From NCBI GenBank assembly GCA_022450155.1, contig JAKUQR010000025.1:1-43746 (forward strand): a stretch of DNA of 43,746 bases, written 5' to 3'. The position numbers and the translations under genes were made by a program. This DNA is from Gammaproteobacteria bacterium. GTDB taxonomy: Bacteria > Pseudomonadota > Gammaproteobacteria > Arenicellales > UBA868. The notes under the pieces were generated by a model that saw nothing but the letters and a program-made list of their open reading frames with translations, did not search any database and was not told the DNA's origin. Each line of letters opens with the position of its first letter. Position 1 is the first letter of the stretch. Shown here piece after piece: positions 24,395-33,752 of the stretch.

Positions 24395-24565
24395 ATGAAA
24401 TTCGGCCACATCGAACGATACAGCAGGCAGATCAAGCCCGCACAAGTGGGGGAAACCCGGCAGCAGAAGTTTCTGCCAGAGCGCAGAGCTTATGTTATCG
24501 TTGATCTCGGCTGTTCTGAATACTTCGGCCGACGTCTTTACCCGAGGCAGATCTTTCACCACTGA
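24395..24565 (+). pseudogene. Decayed N-terminus of a ThiF/MoeB-type E1-like enzyme
   Basis: A 56-codon frame begins MKFGHIERYSRQIKPAQVGE and continues TRQQKFLPERRAYVIVDLG. It follows the ERYSRQ...G..GQ.KL...V.IVG start of ThiF/HesA/MoeB adenylating enzymes. The expected GxGGLG nucleotide loop is corrupted (DLGCSEYFG) and the frame then stops. Nothing else of the 240-residue enzyme is seen. The rest of the gap 24306-24630 shows no gene. Confidence 0.5.
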
Positions 24566-24630
24566 GATTACTGCACTCAGTGTAGGCCCCTGGGCTGCGG
24601 CCTAGGGCACAAAGTACCACACCACATCTA

Positions 24631-25479
24631 TTATGCACTGGCGTGTACCAACCAACAGGTTCCGTTCATGTAAACCCCTGATTCCTGCCGGTAAGCTTCA
24701 AGTCCCTGAATCATATGGCGTTTAACCTTATTCAGCAACTCGGTGTCCGCATGATCCAGTAAATTCCGAATCGTACCCATTGCCATAAACATGTCTGCAG
24801 CCGATTTCACTGTCTGGCCCACACATAGTTTCTCTGTCACTGCACGCAACCGGATGTTTCGAAATCCTGCTGATTCAAGAATGTGTTTGACTTTCGATGA
24901 ATCTGCCAGTGTGAACGCCCCCGGTACGTCCGGATCATGTTCGGGTTTTTGATCAGAATAAGCAGCGGCACAGCGCACTGGAAACTGATACCACTCATTT
25001 TGTTCTGGTGCTCGCCAGACAACAAATAATAGCCGGCCCGTGGTTGTCAGGCTTGCTCGCAGATTTGAAAAAGCAGCCACCAGATCACCAAAGAACATCA
25101 CCCCGCAGCGTGAAATTATTAGGTCTTGGGGACAGGGAAAACGGTACTCTGCGGCATCGGCCTCGACAAAAATCACATTTTCTATAGCGCGTTCCCGTGC
25201 CGATTCAACAGCGGAATCAATCAGTTTCCTGGAGAGATCGATTCCGATAATCCTACCCCCGGTACCCACTGGAGCTGCAAATTTCAATGTCGTGGCACCG
25301 GTGCCACAGCCAATATCCGCGATTTGTTCTCCGCCGGAAAGTTCAGCCGAATCCAGCAGGAGGCGAGCCCAGGGCTCTAACAACTGATCCAGTGCTTGTT
25401 TCTGGGTGACCCAGTAGTCTGCAGAATCTGAGTTCCAGTATTTATGTTCTTCAGTATTGATCAGTGCCGCATTGTCCAT
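24631..25479 (-). CDS. SAM-dependent methyltransferase (class I)
   Basis: This 282-residue cytoplasmic protein carries motif I IADIGCGTGATTL at 53-65, an acidic residue after strand 2 in IIGIDLSRKLI, VIFVEADAAEY near 107 and motif post-II LIISRCGVMFFGD. The family includes small-molecule N- and O-methyltransferases. It is the last gene of the long minus-strand block, 24 bp after soxG. A methyltransferase downstream of a demethylation pathway could move methyl groups, but this is conjecture. Confidence 0.8.
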   Translation of the reverse strand: MDNAALINTEEHKYWNSDSADYWVTQKQALDQLLEPWARLLLDSAELSGGEQIADIGCGTGATTLKFAAPVGTGGRIIGIDLSRKLIDSAVESARERAIENVIFVEADAAEYRFPCPQDLIISRCGVMFFGDLVAAFSNLRASLTTTGRLLFVVWRAPEQNEWYQFPVRCAAAYSDQKPEHDPDVPGAFTLADSSKVKHILESAGFRNIRLRAVTEKLCVGQTVKSAADMFMAMGTIRNLLDHADTELLNKVKRHMIQGLEAYRQESGVYMNGTCWLVHASA

Positions 25480-25502
25480 GTTCGCACCAGCTGGGTGAGA
25501 TG

Positions 25503-26009
25503 TCAGGCTCCCATTGCCCTGAAGAGCCAGTGCTCCGCATACCGTGCATAGCTCGATTCCACGATCAGTTCATAAGTATCTTGGCTGTCCAGCGGTCGCA
25601 CGATCGCCGTTGTTCGGGCAAAAGCACAGCGGCAACACTGGCCAACCGAAAATTCCTGGGGATGTATATCTATGCCACAGGCTTGCTGTAACACCTCGGC
25701 TGTTTCAGATCCTCGTATTGTAATGACACTGTAATGATCAGAAACAATGATGGCTACCCCCCAACCACCGGCGGCATCGTGAGAAAGCTCACTGGCAATA
25801 CGATACTCATCGGTTTCTGGCAGGATCAACAGCCATTCCTCAGGGCCCAACCACAGTACGGAATATATGTCATGGACCGTCACGGTATTCGGTATCTGAG
25901 GAATGTCTATCCCCAAGACTTCAGCAAAGCGACCCTGTGCAGTACGACCACCTTTCAGCAGTAACATGCCGCAAGGTGTTTGTTTTTCAACGGTCACATC
26001 GTAGGGCAT
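25503..26009 (-). CDS. soxG: Sarcosine oxidase gamma subunit
   Basis: This 168-residue protein matches the gamma subunit of heterotetrameric sarcosine oxidase. VLWLGPEEWLLILPE near 51-65, a VSDHYSVITIRG segment near 89 and GQCCRCAFARTTAIV near 123 fit the GcvT-like fold. It lies directly after soxA with one base between the genes, the standard order B-D-A-G. Together the four subunits oxidise sarcosine to glycine, producing hydrogen peroxide and 5,10-methylene-tetrahydrofolate or formaldehyde. Confidence 0.88.
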   Translation of the reverse strand: MPYDVTVEKQTPCGMLLLKGGRTAQGRFAEVLGIDIPQIPNTVTVHDIYSVLWLGPEEWLLILPETDEYRIASELSHDAAGGWGVAIIVSDHYSVITIRGSETAEVLQQACGIDIHPQEFSVGQCCRCAFARTTAIVRPLDSQDTYELIVESSYARYAEHWLFRAMGA

Positions 26010-26010
26010 T

Positions 26011-28968
26011 TCAGCTTCTCATGCGCTCGCCTTTGGCGTCGATGAATACCGGTGGTGCCACTAGCGCTTCAATGGTTCGATCCAGACCCGATACAGTGAC
26101 CGTATCCCCGTGCCGGTCACGCCCATTCTTGAGGAGCGCCAAGGATATGGAGCGATCGAGATTTGGGCTAAAACATGACGCAGTGACATGGCCCAGAAAG
26201 CTGGGTGCCTCACCAACGGCCGCGGGCTCGATAATGGCACTACCTTCGACCATCACGAACTGTTCGTCCTGTGGCAGGAGTCCGACCACCTGCTGTCGGA
26301 CACCACCGACAGACCGGTCTCTAACCAGACTCCGTTTACCGACAAAATCTGGTTTGTTCATGTTGACCACCCAGCCCATTCCGGCATCAAAAGGGTTGGT
26401 GATGCCATCACCTTCTGCGCCGGCTGAGATATAACCCTTTTCAATCCTTAAGACACCGCTGGTCTCCGAACCCACCGGCGTAATACCGAAAGTGGCCCCG
26501 GCATTCATCAGGGCCTCCCACACTGCAAGCCCATCACGCCGACGAACATTGACCTCAAAGCTGAGTTCACCGGTGTAACTCACGCGGGCAACTCGCGCGA
26601 ATTTTCCTGCCACCTGACCTTCGCGCATCGACATAAATGGAAACGAATCGGAGTCCAGGTTGATATCAATCTCCGTTGAAACCAAGACTTCCCTGGCTTT
26701 AGGTCCGCAGACGCAAATATTGGCCCACTGACTGGTTACTGTTGTGACATACACTCTTAAGTTCGGCCATACGACCTGCAGCAACCTCACGATATGGGTA
26801 TACACCGCATCAGCGGTTCCTGATCCAGCAGAAAGCAGGTAATGGTTCTCACCCAACCTGAACGTCACACCATCATCGAGCAGACGGCCGTCCTCATGCA
26901 ACATCAGCCCAAATCGTCCCTGCCCAATTTGCAGGTCGTCCCAGCTATTGGTGTAGACGCGATTCAGAAATGTTGTCACATCTGGACCATGAAGCTCAAA
27001 CTTGCCCAGCGGCGTACCGTCATAAATACCTACCTTTTCCCGTACGGCCAACGCCTCCCGGCTGACCGCTGAACTCATGTCCTCCTCGGGTCCAGGATAA
27101 TAAAATGGTCGACGAAAATTGGAGCCCGCTTCATTCATCGATGCGCCGGCATCGATATGCCACTGGGTAATGGGTGTCGTTCTCAGCGGAAGTATCAGCG
27201 GACCGTCATGTGATCCGGCGATAACTCCAAAACTGATCGGACTGTAAGGGGGCCTGTAGGTCGTCGTGCCCACTGAATCCGGCTCAACCGAAAGTTGATT
27301 CGCGATCAGGCCTATTATATTGGTATTACTGATTTTGCCCTGGTCCGTTCCCATCCCAGCCGTCGTGTAGCGCTTGACGTGCTCTATAGATACATAGTTC
27401 TCACGCACTGCCAATTTCAGGTCACTGCTCGTCACGTCGTTCTGAAAGTCGACAAATGCTTTGGCTCTGGATGTAGTCGGAATCTCCCAAATGGCTTCTA
27501 TCTGAAGTGCTGGTGTATAGGATACATCGAGCTGCGGCAGCGTCATTGGCCGCAGACCCAATGCTTCGACACTGTACCTTCCAGCCTCCAGACCTTCGTG
27601 CAAACAACCTTTGAGATCAAACACGCCATGAACAGCGCCTGCGCACAACGAGGGCTGAACGGATTCGCCCGGCACAAAACACGCAAGGCCCTGGTCGTAG
27701 ACCGGCTTTGCGCCGGAATGTGAATGAAGATGTACCAGTGGGTTCCAGCCGCCAGAGTAGCAGACCACATCACACGCAAGCTTACTTACCTGTGACGAAT
27801 CAGCCAGAGACACCACCTCTACACCATGCACGTTTGAACGCCCGTGAACCGCGCTGATACCCGAGGCGCTCAACACTTCTATGCCCTGGTCTGTCGATCT
27901 TTTCAACAGTTCATAATCAATCGTCTGACGAGTATCCACGATTGCGTGAATATTTTGTCCTGCCTCAACAAGATTGAAAGCAGCCTGGTAGGCGCTATTG
28001 TTATTTGTCGTGATAACGATCTGTCGACCAAGATTAATAGCGAAACGCTGTACATACGTACTTGCTGCCGAGACGAGCATCATGCCAGGACGATCATTGT
28101 TCGGAAAAACAAGCGGCCGCTCTACTGCCCCTGTGGCAATGATCACCTGCTTTGTACGCACGCGCCAAAATCGCTCACGCAGCCAGGATTGTTCAGGATT
28201 CCGTTCGACGATCGTCAGCATATTGTGATCGTAGTATCCTGCAACCGTACTGTTGGCAAGTCTACGAATATTGGGCAGACGGTCCACTTCTGCGGTGACA
28301 TGCTGAACCCAGTTCACTGCGGACTGCCCGTCAATCTGCGCCGGCTCACTGAGCAGCCGTCCTCCCGGCTGACTCTGATCATCCACGATCAGAACCCGGG
28401 CACCGCTTTCACCGGCAACCAGAGCGGCGGCTAGGCCACTCGGTCCTGCACCAACGATCAGGATGTCGTAATGATGGTATCGTTTTTCGTAATGTTCAGA
28501 TTCCGTTGTCTTGGGGATCTGACCCAGACCCGCAGCTTTACGGATAATGCGTGCATAGCTGCTCCATGGCCGCCACATGAAGGTTTTATAGTAAAACCCG
28601 GCGGGAATAAGCCGGGATATCCGATCGCTGACACCCCCCAGGTCAAACCGAGGCCCCGGCCAACAGTTCTGACTTTTCGCATGTAGATGATCAGTCAGGG
28701 GCAAACACGTTGCCAGCACATTCGGCTCTTCAGATGTCCCCTGAAGTTGCACCAGTGCATTTGGCTCCTCGAATCCCGCCCCCACAACACCCCGAGGTCG
28801 GTGATACTTTAAACTTCGTGCCACCACTCGAACCCCGTTTGCCAACAACGCCGACGCCAGCGTATCACCGTGGTATCCCTTGTAGTGCCTACCGTTAAAG
28901 TGAAATGGAATAACGCGATCCCGATCTATCAGCCCCCCTTTGGTCCTTCGACTGGGGTAGGCATTCAT
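26011..28968 (-). CDS. soxA: Sarcosine oxidase alpha subunit
   Basis: This 985-residue protein has the full length of SoxA. An N-terminal ferredoxin-like domain (RVIPFHFNGRHYKGYHGDTL at 19-38) is followed by a pyridine-nucleotide/FAD domain with DILIVGAGPSGLAAALVAG near 169-187. The C-terminal third is a GcvT/aminomethyltransferase domain (KVGIYDGTPLGKFELHGPDV; GAEGDGITNPFDAGMGWVV) that transfers the methyl-derived carbon to tetrahydrofolate. It follows soxD by 37 bp. No break or missing domain is seen. Confidence 0.93.
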   Translation of the reverse strand: MNAYPSRRTKGGLIDRDRVIPFHFNGRHYKGYHGDTLASALLANGVRVVARSLKYHRPRGVVGAGFEEPNALVQLQGTSEEPNVLATCLPLTDHLHAKSQNCWPGPRFDLGGVSDRISRLIPAGFYYKTFMWRPWSSYARIIRKAAGLGQIPKTTESEHYEKRYHHYDILIVGAGPSGLAAALVAGESGARVLIVDDQSQPGGRLLSEPAQIDGQSAVNWVQHVTAEVDRLPNIRRLANSTVAGYYDHNMLTIVERNPEQSWLRERFWRVRTKQVIIATGAVERPLVFPNNDRPGMMLVSAASTYVQRFAINLGRQIVITTNNNSAYQAAFNLVEAGQNIHAIVDTRQTIDYELLKRSTDQGIEVLSASGISAVHGRSNVHGVEVVSLADSSQVSKLACDVVCYSGGWNPLVHLHSHSGAKPVYDQGLACFVPGESVQPSLCAGAVHGVFDLKGCLHEGLEAGRYSVEALGLRPMTLPQLDVSYTPALQIEAIWEIPTTSRAKAFVDFQNDVTSSDLKLAVRENYVSIEHVKRYTTAGMGTDQGKISNTNIIGLIANQLSVEPDSVGTTTYRPPYSPISFGVIAGSHDGPLILPLRTTPITQWHIDAGASMNEAGSNFRRPFYYPGPEEDMSSAVSREALAVREKVGIYDGTPLGKFELHGPDVTTFLNRVYTNSWDDLQIGQGRFGLMLHEDGRLLDDGVTFRLGENHYLLSAGSGTADAVYTHIVRLLQVVWPNLRVYVTTVTSQWANICVCGPKAREVLVSTEIDINLDSDSFPFMSMREGQVAGKFARVARVSYTGELSFEVNVRRRDGLAVWEALMNAGATFGITPVGSETSGVLRIEKGYISAGAEGDGITNPFDAGMGWVVNMNKPDFVGKRSLVRDRSVGGVRQQVVGLLPQDEQFVMVEGSAIIEPAAVGEAPSFLGHVTASCFSPNLDRSISLALLKNGRDRHGDTVTVSGLDRTIEALVAPPVFIDAKGERMRS

Positions 28969-29005
28969 CGCAAGACGATCCGCTCAATCAGTATCAGAAA
29001 ATTAT

Positions 29006-29272
29006 TCAGGAGGTCTCTCCATCCGTTCCGGTGGAGGCTATCTCGTGTGTTACATTGTTTCTGCAGATCTCAAACCACTGTTCGCAGCCCTTAGCATGCC
29101 ACCACCGTTCGACAACCCAACCTTTTTCGTTGTCGTTGTTATACATATAGTCGGTCCACTGCCCATCAGTCAGCTCCGAAGGGTCATCAGGGCGCACCCG
29201 GGATGCTTCACCACCCCAGGTAAATTCATCCTCATTGCGTGGCCCACACCACGGACAGGAAACCAGCATCAT
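29006..29272 (-). CDS. soxD: Sarcosine oxidase delta subunit
   Basis: This 88-residue zinc-binding subunit has CPWCGPRNEDEFTWGGEA at 6-23 and HAKGCEQWFEICRN near 59-72. Both match SoxD, which supplies a structural zinc site from cysteines and histidine. It lies between soxB (22 bp upstream) and soxA. The spacing and order are typical. Confidence 0.92.
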   Translation of the reverse strand: MMLVSCPWCGPRNEDEFTWGGEASRVRPDDPSELTDGQWTDYMYNNDNEKGWVVERWWHAKGCEQWFEICRNNVTHEIASTGTDGETS

Positions 29273-29294
29273 TGTTCTATGCTCTTCGACTCAA

Positions 29295-30542
29295 TCAGTG
29301 GTTTGCCGACACACCGCCCTCGACAACAAGGTGTCCCGTACCAAACCGGTTTAGACCCAAATCCCGTGTTAGCTTATGGGGCTGGTCCGTCGCAATCAAA
29401 TGTGCATGCGTCTTCGCGGCAATCGGCGTTGTCTTGAATCCGCCAGAGCCCGCAACGTCGATGTAAAACCCTGGAATATCGGTTTTAGAGATGATCGGAC
29501 TGCCATCGTAAGTCATATCCAGCATACCTGCCCAATGTCTAAGGAGTTTCAACCGTTTAAACCGAGGAAAGATTTCCAGCATTGCAGAGGTTGCATTCTC
29601 AATAATCGGAAACGTGCCGCGTTGCGCGTAAGACGAATAGGGATCACATCCTTGCCCGATCACAATTTCGCCTTTATCCGACTGCATGAGATAGGTACCG
29701 AAGTAATTGCGGATGACTACTATTTCATCTAATACGGGTTTGATGGGTTCAGAGACCCATGCCTGAAGGGGCTGGGTCACTATGGGTAGCCGCAGCCCCG
29801 CCATTGCTGCGACCACACTGCCGTGACCTGCGACGGCCATGCCCACTTTCTTAGCCTTAATCGTGCCTCGGGTGGTCTCGACACCCGTAACGCCTGAACC
29901 ATTGCGAAGAATTCCAGTCACTTCGCAATTCTGGATAATGTCCACACCGCGGCTGTCCGCTGAACGGGCAAAACCCCAAGCGACGGCGTCGTGCCGTACC
30001 ATGGTCGCATCAGGCTGGTAAACCCCACCCACAATCGGCATTCTTGTGTCTGCCGAGGGTTCAAAGATAGGCAGTCGGCGCTTGATCTCTTCCAAGGACA
30101 TCATTTCATAGCGGGCACCATAGATATGCATGGTATTGGCCATCTGAGTAGCCTGTCGGGACGCACCTGAACTTTGCAATAATGAGATCATGCCGCGCTT
30201 GCCCACCATAAGGTTGTAGTTCAATTCTTTGCTCAAACCATGGTAAAGCGCCAACGATTCTTCATGGAAAGGCACACTTGCTTCGCGAAGAAAATTCGAA
30301 CGGACGGTCATCGTATTTCGACCTGTATTGCCACCACCCAACCAGCCTTTTTCCAACACAGCGACATTGGTGATGCCATGGTCTTTTGCAAGGTAGTGCG
30401 CAGCACCTAAACCGTGCCCGCCACCGCCGATGATGACCACATCATATTGACGTTTTGGCTCTGGACTTTGCCAGGCCTGCTTCCATTGCTCATGGTAGCT
30501 CAGAGAATTTCGGAGCAAGCTTAAGGCTGAGTAACGCTGCAT
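29295..30542 (-). CDS. soxB: Sarcosine oxidase beta subunit
   Basis: This 415-residue flavoprotein of the DadA/GlyOX family has the dinucleotide fold YDVVIIGGGGHGLGAAHYLA near 33-52. A VRHDAVAWGFARSA block near 181-194 contains the histidine that in known SoxB proteins carries covalent FMN. The C-terminus GLNRFGTGHLVVEGG is typical. SoxB holds the active site that oxidises sarcosine. It is preceded at 35 bp by a Rieske oxygenase gene on the same strand, linking demethylation to sarcosine oxidation. Confidence 0.93.
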   Translation of the reverse strand: MQRYSALSLLRNSLSYHEQWKQAWQSPEPKRQYDVVIIGGGGHGLGAAHYLAKDHGITNVAVLEKGWLGGGNTGRNTMTVRSNFLREASVPFHEESLALYHGLSKELNYNLMVGKRGMISLLQSSGASRQATQMANTMHIYGARYEMMSLEEIKRRLPIFEPSADTRMPIVGGVYQPDATMVRHDAVAWGFARSADSRGVDIIQNCEVTGILRNGSGVTGVETTRGTIKAKKVGMAVAGHGSVVAAMAGLRLPIVTQPLQAWVSEPIKPVLDEIVVIRNYFGTYLMQSDKGEIVIGQGCDPYSSYAQRGTFPIIENATSAMLEIFPRFKRLKLLRHWAGMLDMTYDGSPIISKTDIPGFYIDVAGSGGFKTTPIAAKTHAHLIATDQPHKLTRDLGLNRFGTGHLVVEGGVSANH

Positions 30543-30577
30543 TATCAGATTCTATCCATCACCTGCAGAGGCTGAAT

Positions 30578-31936
30578 CTAGAGATCACCTCCAGCAAGAA
30601 CCGACTTTACTCTGAGTTCTATCTCGTGACTGCGTTCATTCGCCGAAAGAAATTTGGTCTCAGATACAATCTGGCCGACCAAATTGGCGAACTTTTTCTG
30701 CCAATCCAGGTGGTCGGCTTCGCTGCCCGGGCAATGAACAATCACATCGCCTGCCATCGTTGGAATGTGTCCATCTGCATTGACATCCGGCCGCGTCGGT
30801 TCTATTCCCTCCTGGAGGTTACGAATCGCCTGCCTGAGCATACGACGATAACGAGCGACGCCACCGTCGGTATTCCCCCGATGCTCGCCCTCATGTTTCG
30901 TTATTGTCCCTTGCGAGACCTGAGCTTCATAATCACCCGGCATTCTCTGACCTTCTTCATAACTTCGTTCATCCCCTGTTTGGCCAACAAAATCGACTTT
31001 ATTCAAACCGACATTAGCCCGACTCCCCTTTCCATCTAAATCAAGATCATCGCCAAAGTGCCGCCAGGCAATGATCTTGCAGTGCGTATCGTCTACCGGC
31101 AACGTCCACTTGGTAATACCGACTCTCGGAAAAAACTTCTCCCGATCTGGATTCTGGTAAATATCAGGTGGCTGTGCCGTGGCCGGCAAAAATATCTCGG
31201 CGGTACGCACCCACATGTAGTCTTTCCATCGTCTTGCATTGGTCAAAAATAGACCGATGTCATCGTTCATGGGATGCCATTCAACAATCGGCAAGGTACC
31301 CCAGGCAGTATTAAAGTGTGCCCGCGTTACTCGGGTATGCAAAAACACGCTATGAAACGGATCCATCGGATTTTCGGCAACCTGTAGCCAGTTACACGGG
31401 TAATCAATCGCGTAAGGCACCATGTCGTGGTCAGCAATGCTCATGGTGTCGAGATGCAGGAAAGGCGGCTTCTGCTCCGGGGGACCCATATAGGCAAACA
31501 CCAGTCCGTTGTGCTCTATTACGGGATAGGCGCCATGACAGACACGTTGGGGAATTGTGCTGTTTTTGGGTTCACCCGGCACCTCGAGAATTCGCCCGTC
31601 AATGTCAAACAGCCAGCCGTGGTAGCAGCAGCGTAGGCCACGCTCCGCTGGAATTCCATATTCGAGTGATGCGCGACGATGGCTGCAGTGTTTATGCAAT
31701 AAACCAAGGCGACCCGACAGATCTCTAAACAAAACCAACTCTTCACCAAGCACCTTGATTAATAGGGGCAGATCTGTGACCTGCTCAACCATCGAGACAG
31801 GCCACCAGAAACGCCGCATGTACTCCCCGCATGGTGTACCAGGCCCAACGCGGGTCAACTCTTGATCGTCGGCTGGTGTTCCAGTTTGGTAATACCCACC
31901 GTAGGACATTGGTGGAGGTGTCATCGAAACTGTCAT
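30578..31936 (-). CDS. Rieske non-heme iron oxygenase, alpha subunit (phthalate-dioxygenase-like)
   Basis: This 452-residue protein has a Rieske [2Fe-2S] centre, C84-x-H86 (HKHCSHRRASLEYG) and C103-x2-H106 (CCYHGW). The mononuclear iron site lies in NWLQVAENPMDPFHSVFLH, with H195 and H200 as ligands. It belongs to the large-alpha-subunit group that hydroxylates aromatics or N- and O-demethylates small molecules. It is a clear paralogue of the gene at 42243. A reductase is needed but none is near. The position between the racemase and soxB suggests N-demethylation yielding sarcosine or a precursor. Confidence 0.86.
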   Translation of the reverse strand: MTVSMTPPPMSYGGYYQTGTPADDQELTRVGPGTPCGEYMRRFWWPVSMVEQVTDLPLLIKVLGEELVLFRDLSGRLGLLHKHCSHRRASLEYGIPAERGLRCCYHGWLFDIDGRILEVPGEPKNSTIPQRVCHGAYPVIEHNGLVFAYMGPPEQKPPFLHLDTMSIADHDMVPYAIDYPCNWLQVAENPMDPFHSVFLHTRVTRAHFNTAWGTLPIVEWHPMNDDIGLFLTNARRWKDYMWVRTAEIFLPATAQPPDIYQNPDREKFFPRVGITKWTLPVDDTHCKIIAWRHFGDDLDLDGKGSRANVGLNKVDFVGQTGDERSYEEGQRMPGDYEAQVSQGTITKHEGEHRGNTDGGVARYRRMLRQAIRNLQEGIEPTRPDVNADGHIPTMAGDVIVHCPGSEADHLDWQKKFANLVGQIVSETKFLSANERSHEIELRVKSVLAGGDL

Positions 31937-31952
31937 GCGGGTGTCCCGTACT

Positions 31953-32714
31953 CTAAAGAATTCCCGTATAACGTCTTTGCACGACAGAACAGTAAATCAT
32001 GTCAATAAAACCGATGTAATCGAATACCGGGAGATTTACGACATCCTGAATATCAGCTGCAAACGTGGGCAACTGCGAACATTCCAGCAACAAGGCCCCG
32101 ATGTCTGGAAATCGTATAACTGCATTCCGCACAATTTCCACAAGCTCTCTTCTCTGGAGGTCGACATCCAGGGTTATTTGTGTACCACCCATATGAGTCG
32201 CAAAAAATTCAGTAGAGGCTTCCATACCGACAATGTGAACAGGCATATCTAACTCAATGCCTACTGCAGTCAAATAGTCGGACACGAGCAAACGCTCAGA
32301 TGCCGTAATGATGCAGACACTACGGTCACTTCGGATCATCCTAACAATCTGAGGCACCATCATTAGCGGCGATGTAAACACCGGAATATTCACGGCATCA
32401 GCCAGTATCTCCTGCACCACAGAAAAGAAACCACAGGCCGTCACCACTGCTCGAACGCCGTCATCCTCTAAAGACTTAACAGCATCAATAATTTTCTGGA
32501 TATCGGCAGGAACAGCACGGTTTTTATCCCATGGTGTCGGCGTATCAAACAACCCTTCGATCACCTTTAGCCGTACGGGATAGTCATAGGTACTGGCATT
32601 CGCCACGTCACCAGGAAGGATAGGGTAACGACGACCGTCAAACAGGGCGATACCAATTGCCTCACCGTAATACTGTTTCCCCCCTTTAATAACCATTGTC
32701 CTTTTACCTCTCAC
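31953..32714 (-). CDS. Asp/Glu/hydantoin racemase-superfamily protein
   Basis: This 253-residue enzyme has the two catalytic-cysteine contexts of the superfamily: VRAVVTACGFFSVVQEIL near 88-105 and ALLLECSQLPTFAADI near 204-219. Such enzymes racemise amino acids, hydantoins or maleate, or decarboxylate malonates. It sits 16 bp upstream of a Rieske oxygenase and 38 bp downstream of a permease. A racemase here suggests a chiral imported compound, as in proline-betaine or carnitine pathways, where the D or L form must be converted. That is inference from context. Confidence 0.75.
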   Translation of the reverse strand: MRGKRTMVIKGGKQYYGEAIGIALFDGRRYPILPGDVANASTYDYPVRLKVIEGLFDTPTPWDKNRAVPADIQKIIDAVKSLEDDGVRAVVTACGFFSVVQEILADAVNIPVFTSPLMMVPQIVRMIRSDRSVCIITASERLLVSDYLTAVGIELDMPVHIVGMEASTEFFATHMGGTQITLDVDLQRRELVEIVRNAVIRFPDIGALLLECSQLPTFAADIQDVVNLPVFDYIGFIDMIYCSVVQRRYTGIL

Positions 32715-32752
32715 CGCAATTTATGCGCACATTTAAGCGGTAGTCAAATAGA

Positions 32753-33652
32753 TCACGCGCGATAAACAGACAGGCGTTTCTCTAGGCGGCCGAATAACCA
32801 AGCCAACAAGTAACAAATGCAAAAGTACATAACGGCAACGAAAATCCATATTTCAAACACGTATTGTGTCGAATACGCGACCTCCTGAGCGAGGAAAGTA
32901 AGCTCCTGAATAGAAATCAACGAGACGAGTGAAGAATCCTTGATCAGAGTGATGAACTGGCCTGCCAACGGCGGAACCATACGCTGTACCGCTTGCGGAA
33001 GAACGATCCATCGAAGAACCTGGAATTGCGAAAGACCGATTGACTGGCCCGCCTCGATCTGACCACGGTCGATTGATTGTATGCCAGCGCGAACGATCTC
33101 CGTGATATAAGCGGCCTCAAAGATGGCCAGACAAATTATCCCCGAGATAACATTTGAGAACAGTTCGGGCGGACCTAAGGCCATTTCCAGAAAAACCAGC
33201 GTTGTCGGGGATGCCCGGACGGAGATCTCGTCGATTCCCAATATCGGAATCAATTGCGAACTGATAAAGAAATAGAAAATAAAAAGAAATACCACAGGCG
33301 GCATATTTCGAACAAATTCGACGTACAACCTGCTGACCATCCTCGGGAAGAGGCGCTTGCTCGTGCGCATCACGCCCATGATGACCCCGATTAAACTGGC
33401 CAGTAGTAGTGACCAAACTGCGAGCCTGAAAGTCGTAAAAAGCCCCTTTAGCAGAAGATTGGGTGCATATCGGCCAAGCTCTTCGTCCCACCGTAGGATG
33501 TAATCGGGGATGAACCCCCAGTACCAGTTATAAACCAAGACTGTGTCGACCCGGTACACGACGTACACAATAAAGCCGATGACAGCCGAAATTACCGCGA
33601 TATCGATCAAGTGGGTACTTCGAATACGGATCGAGTATTTACTGGTTCTCAT
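32753..33652 (-). CDS. Polar amino-acid ABC transporter permease
   Basis: This 299-residue inner-membrane protein of the HisM/GlnP family has LYVEFVRNMPPVVFLFIFYF and the cytoplasmic coupling loop EAGQSIGLSQFQVLRWIVLP, then QAVQRMVPPLAGQFI. An N-terminal extension contains one extra hydrophobic segment. It lies downstream of the binding-protein gene, from which it is separated by a strong hairpin at 33720-33744. It should pair with the permease at 34711 as a heterodimer. Confidence 0.87.
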   Translation of the reverse strand: MRTSKYSIRIRSTHLIDIAVISAVIGFIVYVVYRVDTVLVYNWYWGFIPDYILRWDEELGRYAPNLLLKGLFTTFRLAVWSLLLASLIGVIMGVMRTSKRLFPRMVSRLYVEFVRNMPPVVFLFIFYFFISSQLIPILGIDEISVRASPTTLVFLEMALGPPELFSNVISGIICLAIFEAAYITEIVRAGIQSIDRGQIEAGQSIGLSQFQVLRWIVLPQAVQRMVPPLAGQFITLIKDSSLVSLISIQELTFLAQEVAYSTQYVFEIWIFVAVMYFCICYLLAWLFGRLEKRLSVYRA

Positions 33653-33719
33653 GATGAGATACGCCTATCGCTGAATAGATGGGGCGATTTAACTGTTGAA
33701 ACGCTTAGACAAAAAGGTC

Positions 33720-33744
33720 GGGGTCCGGCTATGAGCCGGACCCC
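33720..33744 (-). terminator. Strong intergenic hairpin between binding-protein and permease genes
   Basis: GGGGTCCGGCT and AGCCGGACCCC form an 11-bp GC-rich stem around a 3-base loop. On the minus strand it is followed by GACCTTTTT. It lies within an operon, so it probably acts as a partial terminator or an RNA stabiliser that raises the level of the upstream binding protein. Confidence 0.78.
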
Positions 33745-33752
33745 TTATACAA

